From: CAYJOG01 sp964371695 [NCBI: uncultured bacterium]
GTDB lineage: Bacteria > CAYJOG01
DNA: 5,493 nucleotides
Assembly: GCA_964371695.1 (NCBI GenBank)
Contig: CAYJOG010000032.1
Coordinates: 7,917-13,409 of the forward strand
Direction of reading: 5' to 3'
The stretch's first letter is position 1, and each line of letters starts with the position of its first letter. The translations under genes were made by a program, and so were the position numbers. The notes beneath the pieces were generated by a model. It was not told the origin of the DNA. It saw nothing but the letters and a program-made list of their open reading frames with translations, and made no database searches. Positions 1-5,450 of this stretch are shown here, one piece after another.

Positions 1-1
1 G

Positions 2-1030
2 ATGCCGCAAATCATCTTCCGCCTCGGCGGGCGGGCGGTGACGCTCTATGCCGCCGTGGTGGCGCTGAGCGTGGGTTATGGCCTTTTCAGTGGCGAGGTG
101 GTGATGGTGGCGGGTCTGGTCATGTCCCTCACGGCCCTGGCGGCGCTGTGGGGGGCGCTGCCCTCGATCAAACGGATGCCCGCTCACGCCCCTGCCCTGC
201 TGGCGGCGGCGCTGGCCATGGTGCTGCACGGCATTTTCCTGGCCCGGTTTGGCCCCGACTGGCGGGTGAGTTCCTTCACCGTGGCGGGCTGGCAGATCAG
301 CCCCGTGGTGGTGAGCCACCTGCTGTTGATTGGCGGCGTATTGGTGCTGCTGGACCCGGTGAGCGTGAAAAAATGGAACGGCTGGGCCGTGGGCGCGGCG
401 GGGGTTGTGATGGCCACGCTGGTTTTGCTCAACAGCTCCCTGGGGCCAGAGGCAAAGACCAGCACCGGCTGGCTCAGGGGCCTGCACCCCATCGGTGGTT
501 TTGTGGGCCTTCTCATCATGCACCGCTTTTTTCCGGCCCACGAAAAACGCAAGGAGCAGCAACCCCCGGCCTATCAGAAACCCATGCGTTTTTTGCGCTG
601 GGGGGCCTTTGTGTTTCTGGCCTTCAGCGTGGTGCTGGCCTTCAAAACCATGTCCGGCGACTGGCAGCAATATCCCCTCATGCGTCAGGCCCATTTTCAC
701 GCCAACACGCTGGGTTTCGCCTCGGCCTGGATATTCGCCCACATGGCTGACGAACTGGAAGCCCTCCTGGCCAGCGACCACACCGTTTATCTGGTGCTGG
801 ATTCTCAGAAAAACTTTCTCTGGGCGGCAGCGGTGCTCACACTGCTGGGGGCGTTGGGCCTGACGGGGGCTTTTCTGCTGCCGGGTAAACCCCACGCGGT
901 AAGCGGCATTGGCGGCCTGTGTACCATGGCCGCGAGCCTGTTGTGGCTGCGCCTGTTTCTCATGGGCCGCGTCATGGTCAAAAAACAACTCAACTCCCCC
1001 TCACCCTCATCCCCAGGAGTCACCCCATGA
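2..1030 (+). CDS. Multi-pass inner-membrane protein of unknown function (start at window edge, possibly partial)
   Basis: The reading frame is open from the first bases and the first ATG is at base 2, so the true start may lie outside the window; no ribosome binding site can be seen. The 342-residue product is strongly hydrophobic, with about nine or ten likely membrane segments (roughly residues 12-29, 33-51, 64-83, 100-117, 127-145, 160-176, 199-216, 231-247, 272-293 and 300-321). A charged, basic loop lies near residues 175-196 (HRFFPAHEKRKEQQ). Histidines lie in or near membrane segments (H76, H106, H162, and an HFH pair at 231-233 with H247). This could mean metal or heme binding, but I do not recognise the family and infer no function. 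The tail after about residue 328 is Pro/Ser-rich and is encoded by the DNA carrying the next gene's ribosome binding site. The stop overlaps the next start as ATGA, indicating co-transcription and probable translational coupling. Confidence 0.8.
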   Translation: MPQIIFRLGGRAVTLYAAVVALSVGYGLFSGEVVMVAGLVMSLTALAALWGALPSIKRMPAHAPALLAAALAMVLHGIFLARFGPDWRVSSFTVAGWQISPVVVSHLLLIGGVLVLLDPVSVKKWNGWAVGAAGVVMATLVLLNSSLGPEAKTSTGWLRGLHPIGGFVGLLIMHRFFPAHEKRKEQQPPAYQKPMRFLRWGAFVFLAFSVVLAFKTMSGDWQQYPLMRQAHFHANTLGFASAWIFAHMADELEALLASDHTVYLVLDSQKNFLWAAAVLTLLGALGLTGAFLLPGKPHAVSGIGGLCTMAASLLWLRLFLMGRVMVKKQLNSPSPSSPGVTP

Positions 1031-1638
1031 TCCAGCTCTATCAATTCCCCCAAAGCGGCAACTCCCGCGCCGTGCGTCTGGTGCTCCTCGAAAAAAACAT
1101 CCCCTTCGAGCGCGTCAACATCAACTTCGCCAAGGGCGAGCACAAAACCCCGGAGTTCCTCCAACTCAACCCCAAGGGGCAGGTGCCCGTGCTGGTGGAT
1201 GGCGAAACGGTGCTCACCGACAGCCTCGAAATCAACGATTATCTGGAGCACACCCACCCCAGCCCGGCCCTGATGCCCACTGGCGCGGCAGAGCAGGCCA
1301 AGGCCCGTGAGCGCATGGCCTTTTTTCAGCAGCGCTTCACCGCCGCCATCGGCCCGGTCATTCTGGAAACCCTGCTCAAACCCCCGCCCGCCCGCAATCA
1401 GGAACTGCTGGCGAAAAAGAAACAGGAAACCCTGGACCGCATGGCGGAGATGGACGGTTTTCTGGCCGAAGACCCGTTTTTTACCGGCCCCATCTTTGGT
1501 CTGGCCGACGTGTTGTTCATTCCGCCTCTGGCGGCACTGCCCGACCTGGACATGGAAATCCCTGCGTCGCTGGAACACCTCAGCCGCTGGTGGCAGACCG
1601 TCAGCACCCGACCCTCATTCGACGAATCCGCGAGATGA
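1027..1638 (+). CDS. Glutathione S-transferase family protein
   Basis: The product has 203 residues, the usual size for a soluble cytosolic GST. The start is the ATG at 1027, with AGGAG at 1015-1019 seven bases upstream. The longer frame from 919 would run far into the preceding gene and lacks such a site. The N-terminal thioredoxin-like domain covers about residues 1-78. It shows the beta1-loop-helix start (LYQFPQSGNSRAVRL, with S10 as candidate catalytic residue), the cis-proline motif NPKGQVPVL (P54), and TDSLEI at 64-69, where the family usually has E-S-x-A-I for binding the glutamyl part of glutathione. The all-helical C-terminal domain covers about 90-200, with the N-capping-box region FTGPIFGLADV at 152-162 (D161; glycine replaces the usual Ser/Thr). 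The family conjugates glutathione to electrophiles or reduces peroxides. The substrate cannot be told from sequence. It overlaps the upstream membrane gene by 4 bases and is followed 14 bases later by a small unknown gene. Confidence 0.88.
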   Translation: MIQLYQFPQSGNSRAVRLVLLEKNIPFERVNINFAKGEHKTPEFLQLNPKGQVPVLVDGETVLTDSLEINDYLEHTHPSPALMPTGAAEQAKARERMAFFQQRFTAAIGPVILETLLKPPPARNQELLAKKKQETLDRMAEMDGFLAEDPFFTGPIFGLADVLFIPPLAALPDLDMEIPASLEHLSRWWQTVSTRPSFDESAR

Positions 1639-1652
1639 TTCAAGGAAAAATC

Positions 1653-2117
1653 ATGCCCCTTTTGACCGTACTTGGCCCACAACACACCCCCAAACTGGTG
1701 TTTGACCCAGAGAAGGAAAGTTATGTCGCAGACCGCGCCGGCCTGATGTATCAGCAGGAACCCTATGGCGACGAAATGCCCGGCGTGAAGGGCCACGGCG
1801 TACACATTTTCGCCGCCGCCGCCGAGGGCGACGCGTTTCTCACCGTGAAGGAAGACAACACGGTGCTCAAAGACCTGCGCCCGGCGGACTATGGCATTGA
1901 CGGCGTGAACACGCTGGACGCCATTCTCATCAAGGCGGGGACGGAACGGTGCACCATGCTGACGCCAACACCCGACATCATGGTGCTGGCCGGGCGCATC
2001 CGCGAGTTGGGGTTTGAGCCGGTGGCGCACATCAAGGGGATTTTTCAACCCGGTGGCCCGCAGAAAAATTACACCTTCAACCCCGACGCCACTGTGGAAA
2101 CCCTTGGCGGGGCTTAA
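1653..2117 (+). CDS. Conserved-looking hypothetical protein, 154 aa
   Basis: I do not recognise this family. The chosen start is the ATG at 1653 because AAGGA at 1642-1646 sits six bases before it. An in-frame ATG at 1635 overlaps the GST stop as ATGA and would add six residues (MIQGKI), but it lacks a good ribosome binding site. The protein looks soluble, with no signal peptide and no membrane segment. It mixes beta-prone stretches (HGVHIFAAAAEGDAFLTV, DAILIKAGTERCTML) with a helix near 107-120, and has a single cysteine (C100). It begins 14 bases after the GST gene and ends 5 bases before the next gene, so it is very likely in the same operon. Coding reality is supported by the tight packing, the ribosome binding site and GC-rich third positions. 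Function is unknown. Confidence 0.78.
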   Translation: MPLLTVLGPQHTPKLVFDPEKESYVADRAGLMYQQEPYGDEMPGVKGHGVHIFAAAAEGDAFLTVKEDNTVLKDLRPADYGIDGVNTLDAILIKAGTERCTMLTPTPDIMVLAGRIRELGFEPVAHIKGIFQPGGPQKNYTFNPDATVETLGGA

Positions 2118-2123
2118 GCCCCG
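2108..2123. repeat. Perfect 16-base palindrome over a stop/start junction
   Basis: CGGGGCTTAAGCCCCG is fully self-complementary. It contains the TAA stop of the preceding gene (2115-2117), and its last base is the first base of the GTG start at 2123. In mRNA it could form a stem only with a strained tiny loop, or base-pair between two transcripts. As DNA it could be a protein site. It may simply reflect GC-rich coding DNA ending in GGGGCTTAA. Confidence 0.6.
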
Positions 2124-2437
2124 TGTTCCGGCTGATTCACCACGTTCGCCCCCTCGACCAGCCCATGCGGGGTTTCATGGATGAACGGGGCGGGGCCTGT
2201 TATGGCTACACGCTGGCCGGAACACGTTACGACGTCTCCCGCCTGCTGCCCCTTCAAAATCCCATTCAGAACGACCGGGATTTTTTCACTTACCTGCTCA
2301 TGGAGGCCCGAAGCCGGTTTTTCTGGCTGGATCAGCACATGCAGGAGGGCCTGGGTCAGGGCTGGGTGCTGCGGTGTGAGTTGCTGCCCCACTACGCCCC
2401 CACATTGTTTCTGGAGTTCCCCCGCCTGTTTGGATAG
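2123..2437 (+). CDS. Small hypothetical protein, 104 aa, GTG start
   Basis: This frame runs from GTG at 2123 to TAG at 2435-2437 and starts only 5 bases after the previous stop. The only candidate ribosome binding site is the GGCGGGG run at 2106-2112, about ten bases upstream and partly inside the palindrome, so translation probably depends on coupling to the upstream gene. ATG codons at 2165 and 2177 are alternative starts. The protein is rich in aromatic, leucine and arginine residues (for example DFFTYLLMEARSRFFWLDQHM at 53-73, likely one amphipathic helix), has two cysteines, and has no signal peptide or convincing membrane segment. I recognise no family or motif. It is the last gene of the left cluster. 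No GC-rich hairpin with a T tract follows within about 25 bases of the stop. Confidence 0.65.
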   Translation: MFRLIHHVRPLDQPMRGFMDERGGACYGYTLAGTRYDVSRLLPLQNPIQNDRDFFTYLLMEARSRFFWLDQHMQEGLGQGWVLRCELLPHYAPTLFLEFPRLFG

Positions 2438-2441
2438 TTTG

Positions 2442-2502
2442 AAAGGTCATGCAGGGTTGATTGGTTTAGTTTGAAACTAAACAAATAATCTTTTTGACCT
2501 TT
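2442..2502. promoter_or_regulatory. Outer inverted repeat bracketing the ilvB operator
   Basis: AAAGGTCA at 2442-2449 is the exact reverse complement of TGACCTTT at 2495-2502. The centre of this pair (2472) falls within one base of the centre of the inner palindrome (2473), and a further GATT/AATC pair (2459-2462 / 2487-2490) lies between them. The right arm overlaps five of the six -35 bases of the ilvB promoter, so a factor bound to both arms could block or loop this region. Function is inferred from position only. Confidence 0.5.
2464..2482. promoter_or_regulatory. Perfect 9-1-9 palindrome, likely regulator-binding site upstream of ilvB
   Basis: GTTTAGTTT, a central G at 2473, then AAACTAAAC form an exact inverted repeat in AT-rich DNA between two gene blocks. 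The size and symmetry suit a dimeric helix-turn-helix regulator. The centre lies about 56 bases before the predicted ilvB transcription start. That is a typical activator position, though a repressor working with the outer arms is also possible. It is a poor intrinsic terminator for the upstream operon, because the stem is AT-rich and no T run follows directly. The cognate regulator cannot be named. Confidence 0.65.
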
Positions 2503-2522
2503 TGAGACGCCCCTGCTATATT
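2494..2522 (+). promoter_or_regulatory. Sigma70-type promoter of ilvBN
   Basis: TTGACC (2494-2499; 5 of 6 consensus) is followed by a 17-base spacer and TATATT (2517-2522; 5 of 6), with TGC just before the -10 giving an extended -10 (TG at 2514-2515). Transcription should start near 2529, leaving a leader of about 60 bases. It lies in the only sizeable gap before ilvB, just downstream of the palindromic site. Confidence 0.8.
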
Positions 2523-2541
2523 TCTCATCAGGAACAGTCAC

Positions 2542-2573
2542 GGGCCATGGGCAAAACACCCTGAAAATGGCCC
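2542..2573 (+). promoter_or_regulatory. Leader hairpin before ilvB
   Basis: GGGCCAT (2542-2548) pairs exactly with ATGGCCC (2567-2573), and an inner GGG/CCC pair (2549-2551 / 2559-2561) extends it. No T run follows, so it is not a terminator. It leaves the AGGAGG at 2577-2582 free just downstream. It may stabilise the 5' end or influence initiation. The only short frame inside it (2547-2564) encodes MGKTP and has no branched-chain codons, so classical attenuation is not supported. Confidence 0.45.
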
Positions 2574-2588
2574 ACCAGGAGGCGTTTC

Positions 2589-4265
2589 ATGAAGATGTCC
2601 GGCGCAAAAGCCTTTGTCCGTTGCCTTGAAGAAGAAGGCGTGGATGTATTCTTTGGCCTGCCCGGCGGCGTGGTGCTGGGGCTTTATGACGCCCTTTATG
2701 ACGCCAAGGTGCGCCATATTCTGGTGCGGCACGAGCAGGCCGGGGGGTTCATGGCTGAGGGTTACGCCAAAGCCAGCGGCAAGGTGGGTGTGTGCATGGG
2801 CACCAGCGGCCCCGGCGCCACCAACCTGCTCACCCCCCTGTGCGATGCCCACATGGACAGCGTGCCCACCGTGTTCCTCACCGGTCAGGTCAGCACCGGG
2901 GCCATCGGCACCGACGCCTTTCAGGAGGCCGACATCACCGGCATGAGCCACCCATGCACCAAACACAACTATTTGGTGCGCCGGGTAGAGGAACTGCCCC
3001 GTGTGATGAAAGAGGCTTTTCACCTGGCCCGCACAGGCCGCCCCGGCCCCGTGCTGGTGGACCTGCCCAAAGACCTGAGTTTTCAGGACATCAATTTTGA
3101 ATACCCCGACTCGGTGAACATTCCCAGCTACGAACCCCACCCCCCCGTGGACACCACCGCCATCAAAGAGGCCATGGACCTGTTTTTGAGCGCCCGGCGG
3201 CCTCTGATTTATGCGGGCGGCGGCGTGGTTTATTCCTTTGCCTCCGAGGAACTTTTTCAACTGGCCACCACCACCGGCGCGCCGGTGCTCAACACCCTCA
3301 TGGGGCGGGGCAATTTTCCCGACGAACACCCCCAGTGCCTGGGCATGACCGGCATGCACGGCACCTATGCCGCCAACATGGCCATGGGCCACGCCGATGT
3401 GATTCTGGCCGTCGGCACCCGCTTTGACGACCGCGTGACCGGCGCGCTCGCAAAGTTCGCCCCCCAGGCCCAGTTCATTCATGTGGACATCGACCCCTCG
3501 GAAATCGGCAAAAACCGCATTCCCATCATGGGCATTCACGGCGACGCCAAACACGTGCTGGCCGAAATGAACCGCCACGCCAAAAGCATCGAATGCGAAG
3601 AGTGGATCAACACGGTGTTCCAGTGGCGGCTGGACCACCCCACCACCTACAACAAAAAATCCAAAGCCCTGCTGAGCCAGTATGTGGTGGACAAAACCTG
3701 GGAGATCACCAAAGGCGACGCGGTGATTGCCACCGACGTGGGCCAGCACCAGATGTGGGCCAGCCTGTATTACAAGTTCAAGCGGCCCTTTCAGTGGGTG
3801 AGCAGCGGCGGCCTGGGCAGCATGGGGTTCGGGTTCCCTGCCGCTGTGGGGGCGCAACTCGCCAACCCCGGCACCCCCACCATCGCCATTTGCGGCGACG
3901 GCTCGGTCATCATGAACTGCCAGGATTTCATCACCGCCGTCACCCACAAGATTCCGGTGAAGATTTTTGTCATCAACAACTTCTTTTTGGGCATGGTGCG
4001 CCAGTGGCAGGAGTTTTTCTTTGACCGCCGCTATAGCCACAGCGTGCTTTATGACAACCCCGATTTCGTCAAGGTGGCCCGCGCCTTTGGCATGGAGGGC
4101 GCGACGGTGAAAAACGCGTCGCAGGTGGAAGACGCCATCGAAAAAGCCCTCAAACACGACGGCCCCTATCTGATTGATTTCCATGTCGAGAAAGAAGGCA
4201 ACGTGTTTCCCATGATTCCCGCAGGCGGCAGCCTGGAGGAAATCATGGTGGAAACCAGGAGCTGA
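2589..4265 (+). CDS. ilvB: Acetohydroxyacid synthase (acetolactate synthase) large catalytic subunit
   Basis: This enzyme condenses pyruvate with a second pyruvate, or with 2-ketobutyrate, after decarboxylation. It gives acetolactate or acetohydroxybutyrate, the first common step of valine, leucine and isoleucine synthesis, in the cytoplasm. The 558-residue length is normal. Order: N-terminal thiamine-diphosphate domain (about 1-170) with catalytic E49 in VRHEQ and the GTSGPGATN motif at 71-79; central FAD-type domain (about 190-325) with RFDDRVTG at 278-285; C-terminal domain with the metal/ThDP motif from GDGS (436-439) to N464, and GMVRQWQ at 468-474. The FAD-domain motif, the Trp (W473) linked to 2-ketobutyrate preference, and the adjacent regulatory gene mark it as anabolic, not the catabolic butanediol type. 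The start at 2589 has AGGAGG six bases upstream; ATG at 2595 is a weaker alternative. Residues at known herbicide sites differ from the plant form: V28, S102 and A545. It is coupled to ilvN by a 2-base gap. Confidence 0.97.
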   Translation: MKMSGAKAFVRCLEEEGVDVFFGLPGGVVLGLYDALYDAKVRHILVRHEQAGGFMAEGYAKASGKVGVCMGTSGPGATNLLTPLCDAHMDSVPTVFLTGQVSTGAIGTDAFQEADITGMSHPCTKHNYLVRRVEELPRVMKEAFHLARTGRPGPVLVDLPKDLSFQDINFEYPDSVNIPSYEPHPPVDTTAIKEAMDLFLSARRPLIYAGGGVVYSFASEELFQLATTTGAPVLNTLMGRGNFPDEHPQCLGMTGMHGTYAANMAMGHADVILAVGTRFDDRVTGALAKFAPQAQFIHVDIDPSEIGKNRIPIMGIHGDAKHVLAEMNRHAKSIECEEWINTVFQWRLDHPTTYNKKSKALLSQYVVDKTWEITKGDAVIATDVGQHQMWASLYYKFKRPFQWVSSGGLGSMGFGFPAAVGAQLANPGTPTIAICGDGSVIMNCQDFITAVTHKIPVKIFVINNFFLGMVRQWQEFFFDRRYSHSVLYDNPDFVKVARAFGMEGATVKNASQVEDAIEKALKHDGPYLIDFHVEKEGNVFPMIPAGGSLEEIMVETRS

Positions 4266-4267
4266 TC

Positions 4268-4849
4268 ATGAGCAAAAAACTCCCCTACACCCAACCCCAT
4301 CTGGGCACCGGCCTGAGCACCCCCCACCCCAATGGCCACTCTGCCAGCAGCCGCCGCAGCCGCAAACACACCCTGAGCGCCCTGGTGAACAACAAACCCG
4401 GCGTGCTCACCAAAATCGCGGGCCTCTACGCCCGGCGGGGATACAACATCGAGAGCCTCGCTGTCAGCCCCACCGAAAACGCCCAGCGCAGCCGCATGAC
4501 CATTGTGGTGAACGCCGAAGACGAAACCGTCATCAGCCAGATCACCCAGCAGATGGCCAAGCTCATTGACGTGCTGCACGTGACCGACCTCACCGAAGAA
4601 GCCATCGTGGAGCGGGAACTGGCCCTGCTGAAGGTGAAAGCCGACAGCGACAACCGGGCCGAAGTGGTGCAGATCTGCGATATTTTCCGCGCCAACATTG
4701 TGGACGTGAGCGAAAACAGCCTGATGGTGAGTGTGGTGGGCACCGAAGACAAGGTGAACGCTCTGGAGAAGAATCTGGAGCGTTTCAGCCTGATTGAAGT
4801 GGTGCGCACCGGCAAAGTGGTTCTGCGGCGGGGCAGCGGGGACACATAA
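4268..4849 (+). CDS. ilvN: Acetohydroxyacid synthase small regulatory subunit with N-terminal extension
   Basis: This subunit activates the catalytic subunit and carries valine feedback control. The 193-residue product has an N-terminal ACT domain at about 34-108 (HTLSALVNNKPGVLTKIAGLYARRGYNIESLAV), then the C-terminal domain of the family (about 112-190: VERELALLKVKA, EVVQICDIFRANIVDVS, IEVVRTGKVVLRRG). Residues matching the valine-site positions of the E. coli IlvH subunit are kept (N42, G45, N60, aligned by eye), so the enzyme is probably valine-sensitive. The first 33 residues are an unusual Ser/His/Pro/Arg-rich extension; typical family members begin right at the ACT domain. The ATG at 4268 is well supported by AGGAG at 4257-4261, six bases upstream, and no ATG, GTG or TTG start lies between it and the ACT domain. 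It could equally be called ilvH. No ilvC follows. Confidence 0.96.
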   Translation: MSKKLPYTQPHLGTGLSTPHPNGHSASSRRSRKHTLSALVNNKPGVLTKIAGLYARRGYNIESLAVSPTENAQRSRMTIVVNAEDETVISQITQQMAKLIDVLHVTDLTEEAIVERELALLKVKADSDNRAEVVQICDIFRANIVDVSENSLMVSVVGTEDKVNALEKNLERFSLIEVVRTGKVVLRRGSGDT

Positions 4850-4910
4850 TCCGCCCAGACATGCCCAGGCCAGGGGTGTCACACACAAGAGCATTTTCTA
4901 GATTTGTGCG

Positions 4911-4996
4911 AGTAGGCGCGGTGTCCTCACCGCGCTAAAAACGAAGCAAAATCAGGCATTTTTGCCCTTTGAAGCACTGGCGACACCGCCGCTACT
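4911..4996. repeat. REPIN-like element: two inverted GTAG-headed REP sequences
   Basis: The left unit has GTAG at 4912-4915, then a perfect stem GCGCGGTG / CACCGCGC (4916-4923 / 4928-4935) with loop TCCT. The right unit is its inverted counterpart: CTAC at 4992-4995 preceded by GGCG-ACAC-CGCC (4979-4990). Read on the minus strand the right unit matches the left at 14 of 18 positions (4911-4928 against 4996-4979). A spacer of about 43 bases carries a small GGCA-TTTT-TGCC hairpin (4955-4966). A GTAG tetranucleotide next to a short GC-rich palindrome is the known signature of REP elements mobilised by RAYT transposases, and inverted pairs are REPINs. It lies between ilvN and an independent promoter, the usual extragenic location, and its hairpins may protect or end the ilvBN message. 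Copy number and a RAYT gene cannot be seen here. Confidence 0.7.
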
Positions 4997-5040
4997 CCCC
5001 GTCCATTTTCAGGCACGTCACAAAAAGTGAGACAAATCGC

Positions 5041-5068
5041 TTGACATGGCCGAAAAACGTGATACATT
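5041..5068 (+). promoter_or_regulatory. Sigma70-type promoter for the small helical protein
   Basis: A perfect TTGACA at 5041-5046 is followed by a 16-base spacer and TACATT at 5063-5068 (4 of 6 consensus). The expected start of transcription is near 5075, inside the inverted repeat that follows, leaving a leader of about 43 bases before the ATG at 5118. A strong -35 with a weak -10 and an overlapping symmetric site suggests a regulated promoter. Confidence 0.7.
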
Positions 5069-5070
5069 GC

Positions 5071-5096
5071 TTGTGTGACGCCAAAACGTCACACAA
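5071..5096. promoter_or_regulatory. 10-6-10 perfect inverted repeat at the transcription start, probable operator
   Basis: TTGTGTGACG (5071-5080) and CGTCACACAA (5087-5096) are exact reverse complements separated by CCAAAA. The arms begin three bases after the -10 box, so a bound dimer would block RNA polymerase; a repressor is the simplest reading. The core CGTCACA also occurs at 5016-5022, upstream of the -35, and GTCACAC recurs at 4878-4884. It is not a CRP site, since the TGTGA and TCACA halves are 10 rather than 6 bases apart. Most of the repeat would also be in the mRNA and could act as a 5' hairpin. Confidence 0.65.
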
Positions 5097-5117
5097 ACCC
5101 AAAGGAGGCAATCAGCC

Positions 5118-5402
5118 ATGAGCATCATCTCAACCCTCTCCAAAACCGTGAACGACGTGGTGGACACCGTGACCGACGTTCAGAACACCATCCGCACCTC
5201 GGTGGGCGACAACGTGAAGAACCTGCTGGGCGAAGACAAAGTGGGCGACGTGGTGGACAACCTGGTGGAAATGGGCAACAGCATCAGCAGCAACGTGGGC
5301 GAAACCATCAAGAAGGTCTCCAGCCTCGTGGGCGAACAGGGTGACACCCTCATCAGCAAAGCCACCGGCGAGATCGAAAGCCACGACGACAACGAGGAAT
5401 AA
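5118..5402 (+). CDS. Small acidic amphipathic-helical protein with tandem 31-residue repeat, function unknown
   Basis: The ATG at 5118 has AAAGGAGG (5101-5108) nine bases upstream and a dedicated promoter. The 94-residue product has no Cys, Trp, Tyr, Phe or Pro, has hydrophobic Val/Ile/Leu residues every three or four positions, and is acidic, ending HDDNEE. Nearly the whole chain should be amphipathic helix or coiled coil. Residues 11-36 and 42-67 are diverged copies at a 31-residue offset: VNDVVD/VGDVVD, NTI/NSI, SVGD/NVGE and K34/K65, with ten identities in 26 positions. The DNA keeps a 13-base identity at the matching 93-base offset (5154-5166 and 5247-5259). There is no signal peptide or membrane segment. 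The composition recalls LEA-like, phasin-like or other lipid- or surface-binding helical proteins, but I recognise no family. It is transcribed alone and closed by a hairpin, so it is a monocistronic unit. Confidence 0.8.
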   Translation: MSIISTLSKTVNDVVDTVTDVQNTIRTSVGDNVKNLLGEDKVGDVVDNLVEMGNSISSNVGETIKKVSSLVGEQGDTLISKATGEIESHDDNEE

Positions 5403-5416
5403 TGCCATCAGAACCT

Positions 5417-5447
5417 GTTTTAAAAGTCCGTCTTGGACTTTTAAAAC
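5417..5447 (+). terminator. Probable intrinsic terminator after the small helical protein gene
   Basis: GTTTTAAAAGTCC (5417-5429) and GGACTTTTAAAAC (5435-5447) form a perfect 13-base-pair stem with loop GTCTT, 14 bases after the stop codon. Around the short GC part (GTCC/GGAC), an A tract on the left and TTTT on the right give an A-tract/hairpin/T-tract layout that could work in both directions. The GC part is only four pairs, so strength is uncertain. Confidence 0.65.
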
Positions 5448-5450
5448 CCA

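Noticed and set aside
805-1578. 257-residue minus-strand frame over the membrane protein end and the GST
   Set aside because: It overlaps two better-supported genes and has a biased composition and no family features.
2464-2495. Palindrome plus T run as the intrinsic terminator of the left operon
   Set aside because: The stem is AT-rich and the T run starts eight bases after the stem. The position just upstream of a strong promoter fits an operator better.
2547-2564. Five-codon leader frame (MGKTP) in the ilvB leader as an attenuation peptide
   Set aside because: It has no Ile, Leu or Val codons, no well-spaced ribosome binding site, and no terminator hairpin with a T run follows.
2538-4184. 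Long 548-residue open frame on the minus strand across ilvB
   Set aside because: It is a mirror of a certain gene in GC-biased DNA. The translation is a low-complexity Gly/His/Ala/Val mix without domains, and no promoter or ribosome binding site supports it.
4166-4894. 242-residue minus-strand frame across ilvN
   Set aside because: It is a shadow of ilvN with the same His/Gly/Ala/Val-rich composition and no recognisable domain.
4911-4996. CRISPR-like repeat
   Set aside because: There are only two inverted copies, with no regular direct repeats or spacers.
5074-5093. CRP-type site (TGTGA...TCACA)
   Set aside because: The half-sites are 10 bases apart instead of 6, and the longer 10-6-10 symmetry points to another regulator.
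5075-5344. 89-residue frame overlapping the small helical protein in another phase
   Set aside because: It starts inside the operator and gives a Arg/Gly/Gln/His-rich shadow translation. The 5118 frame has the ribosome binding site and a regular helical pattern.
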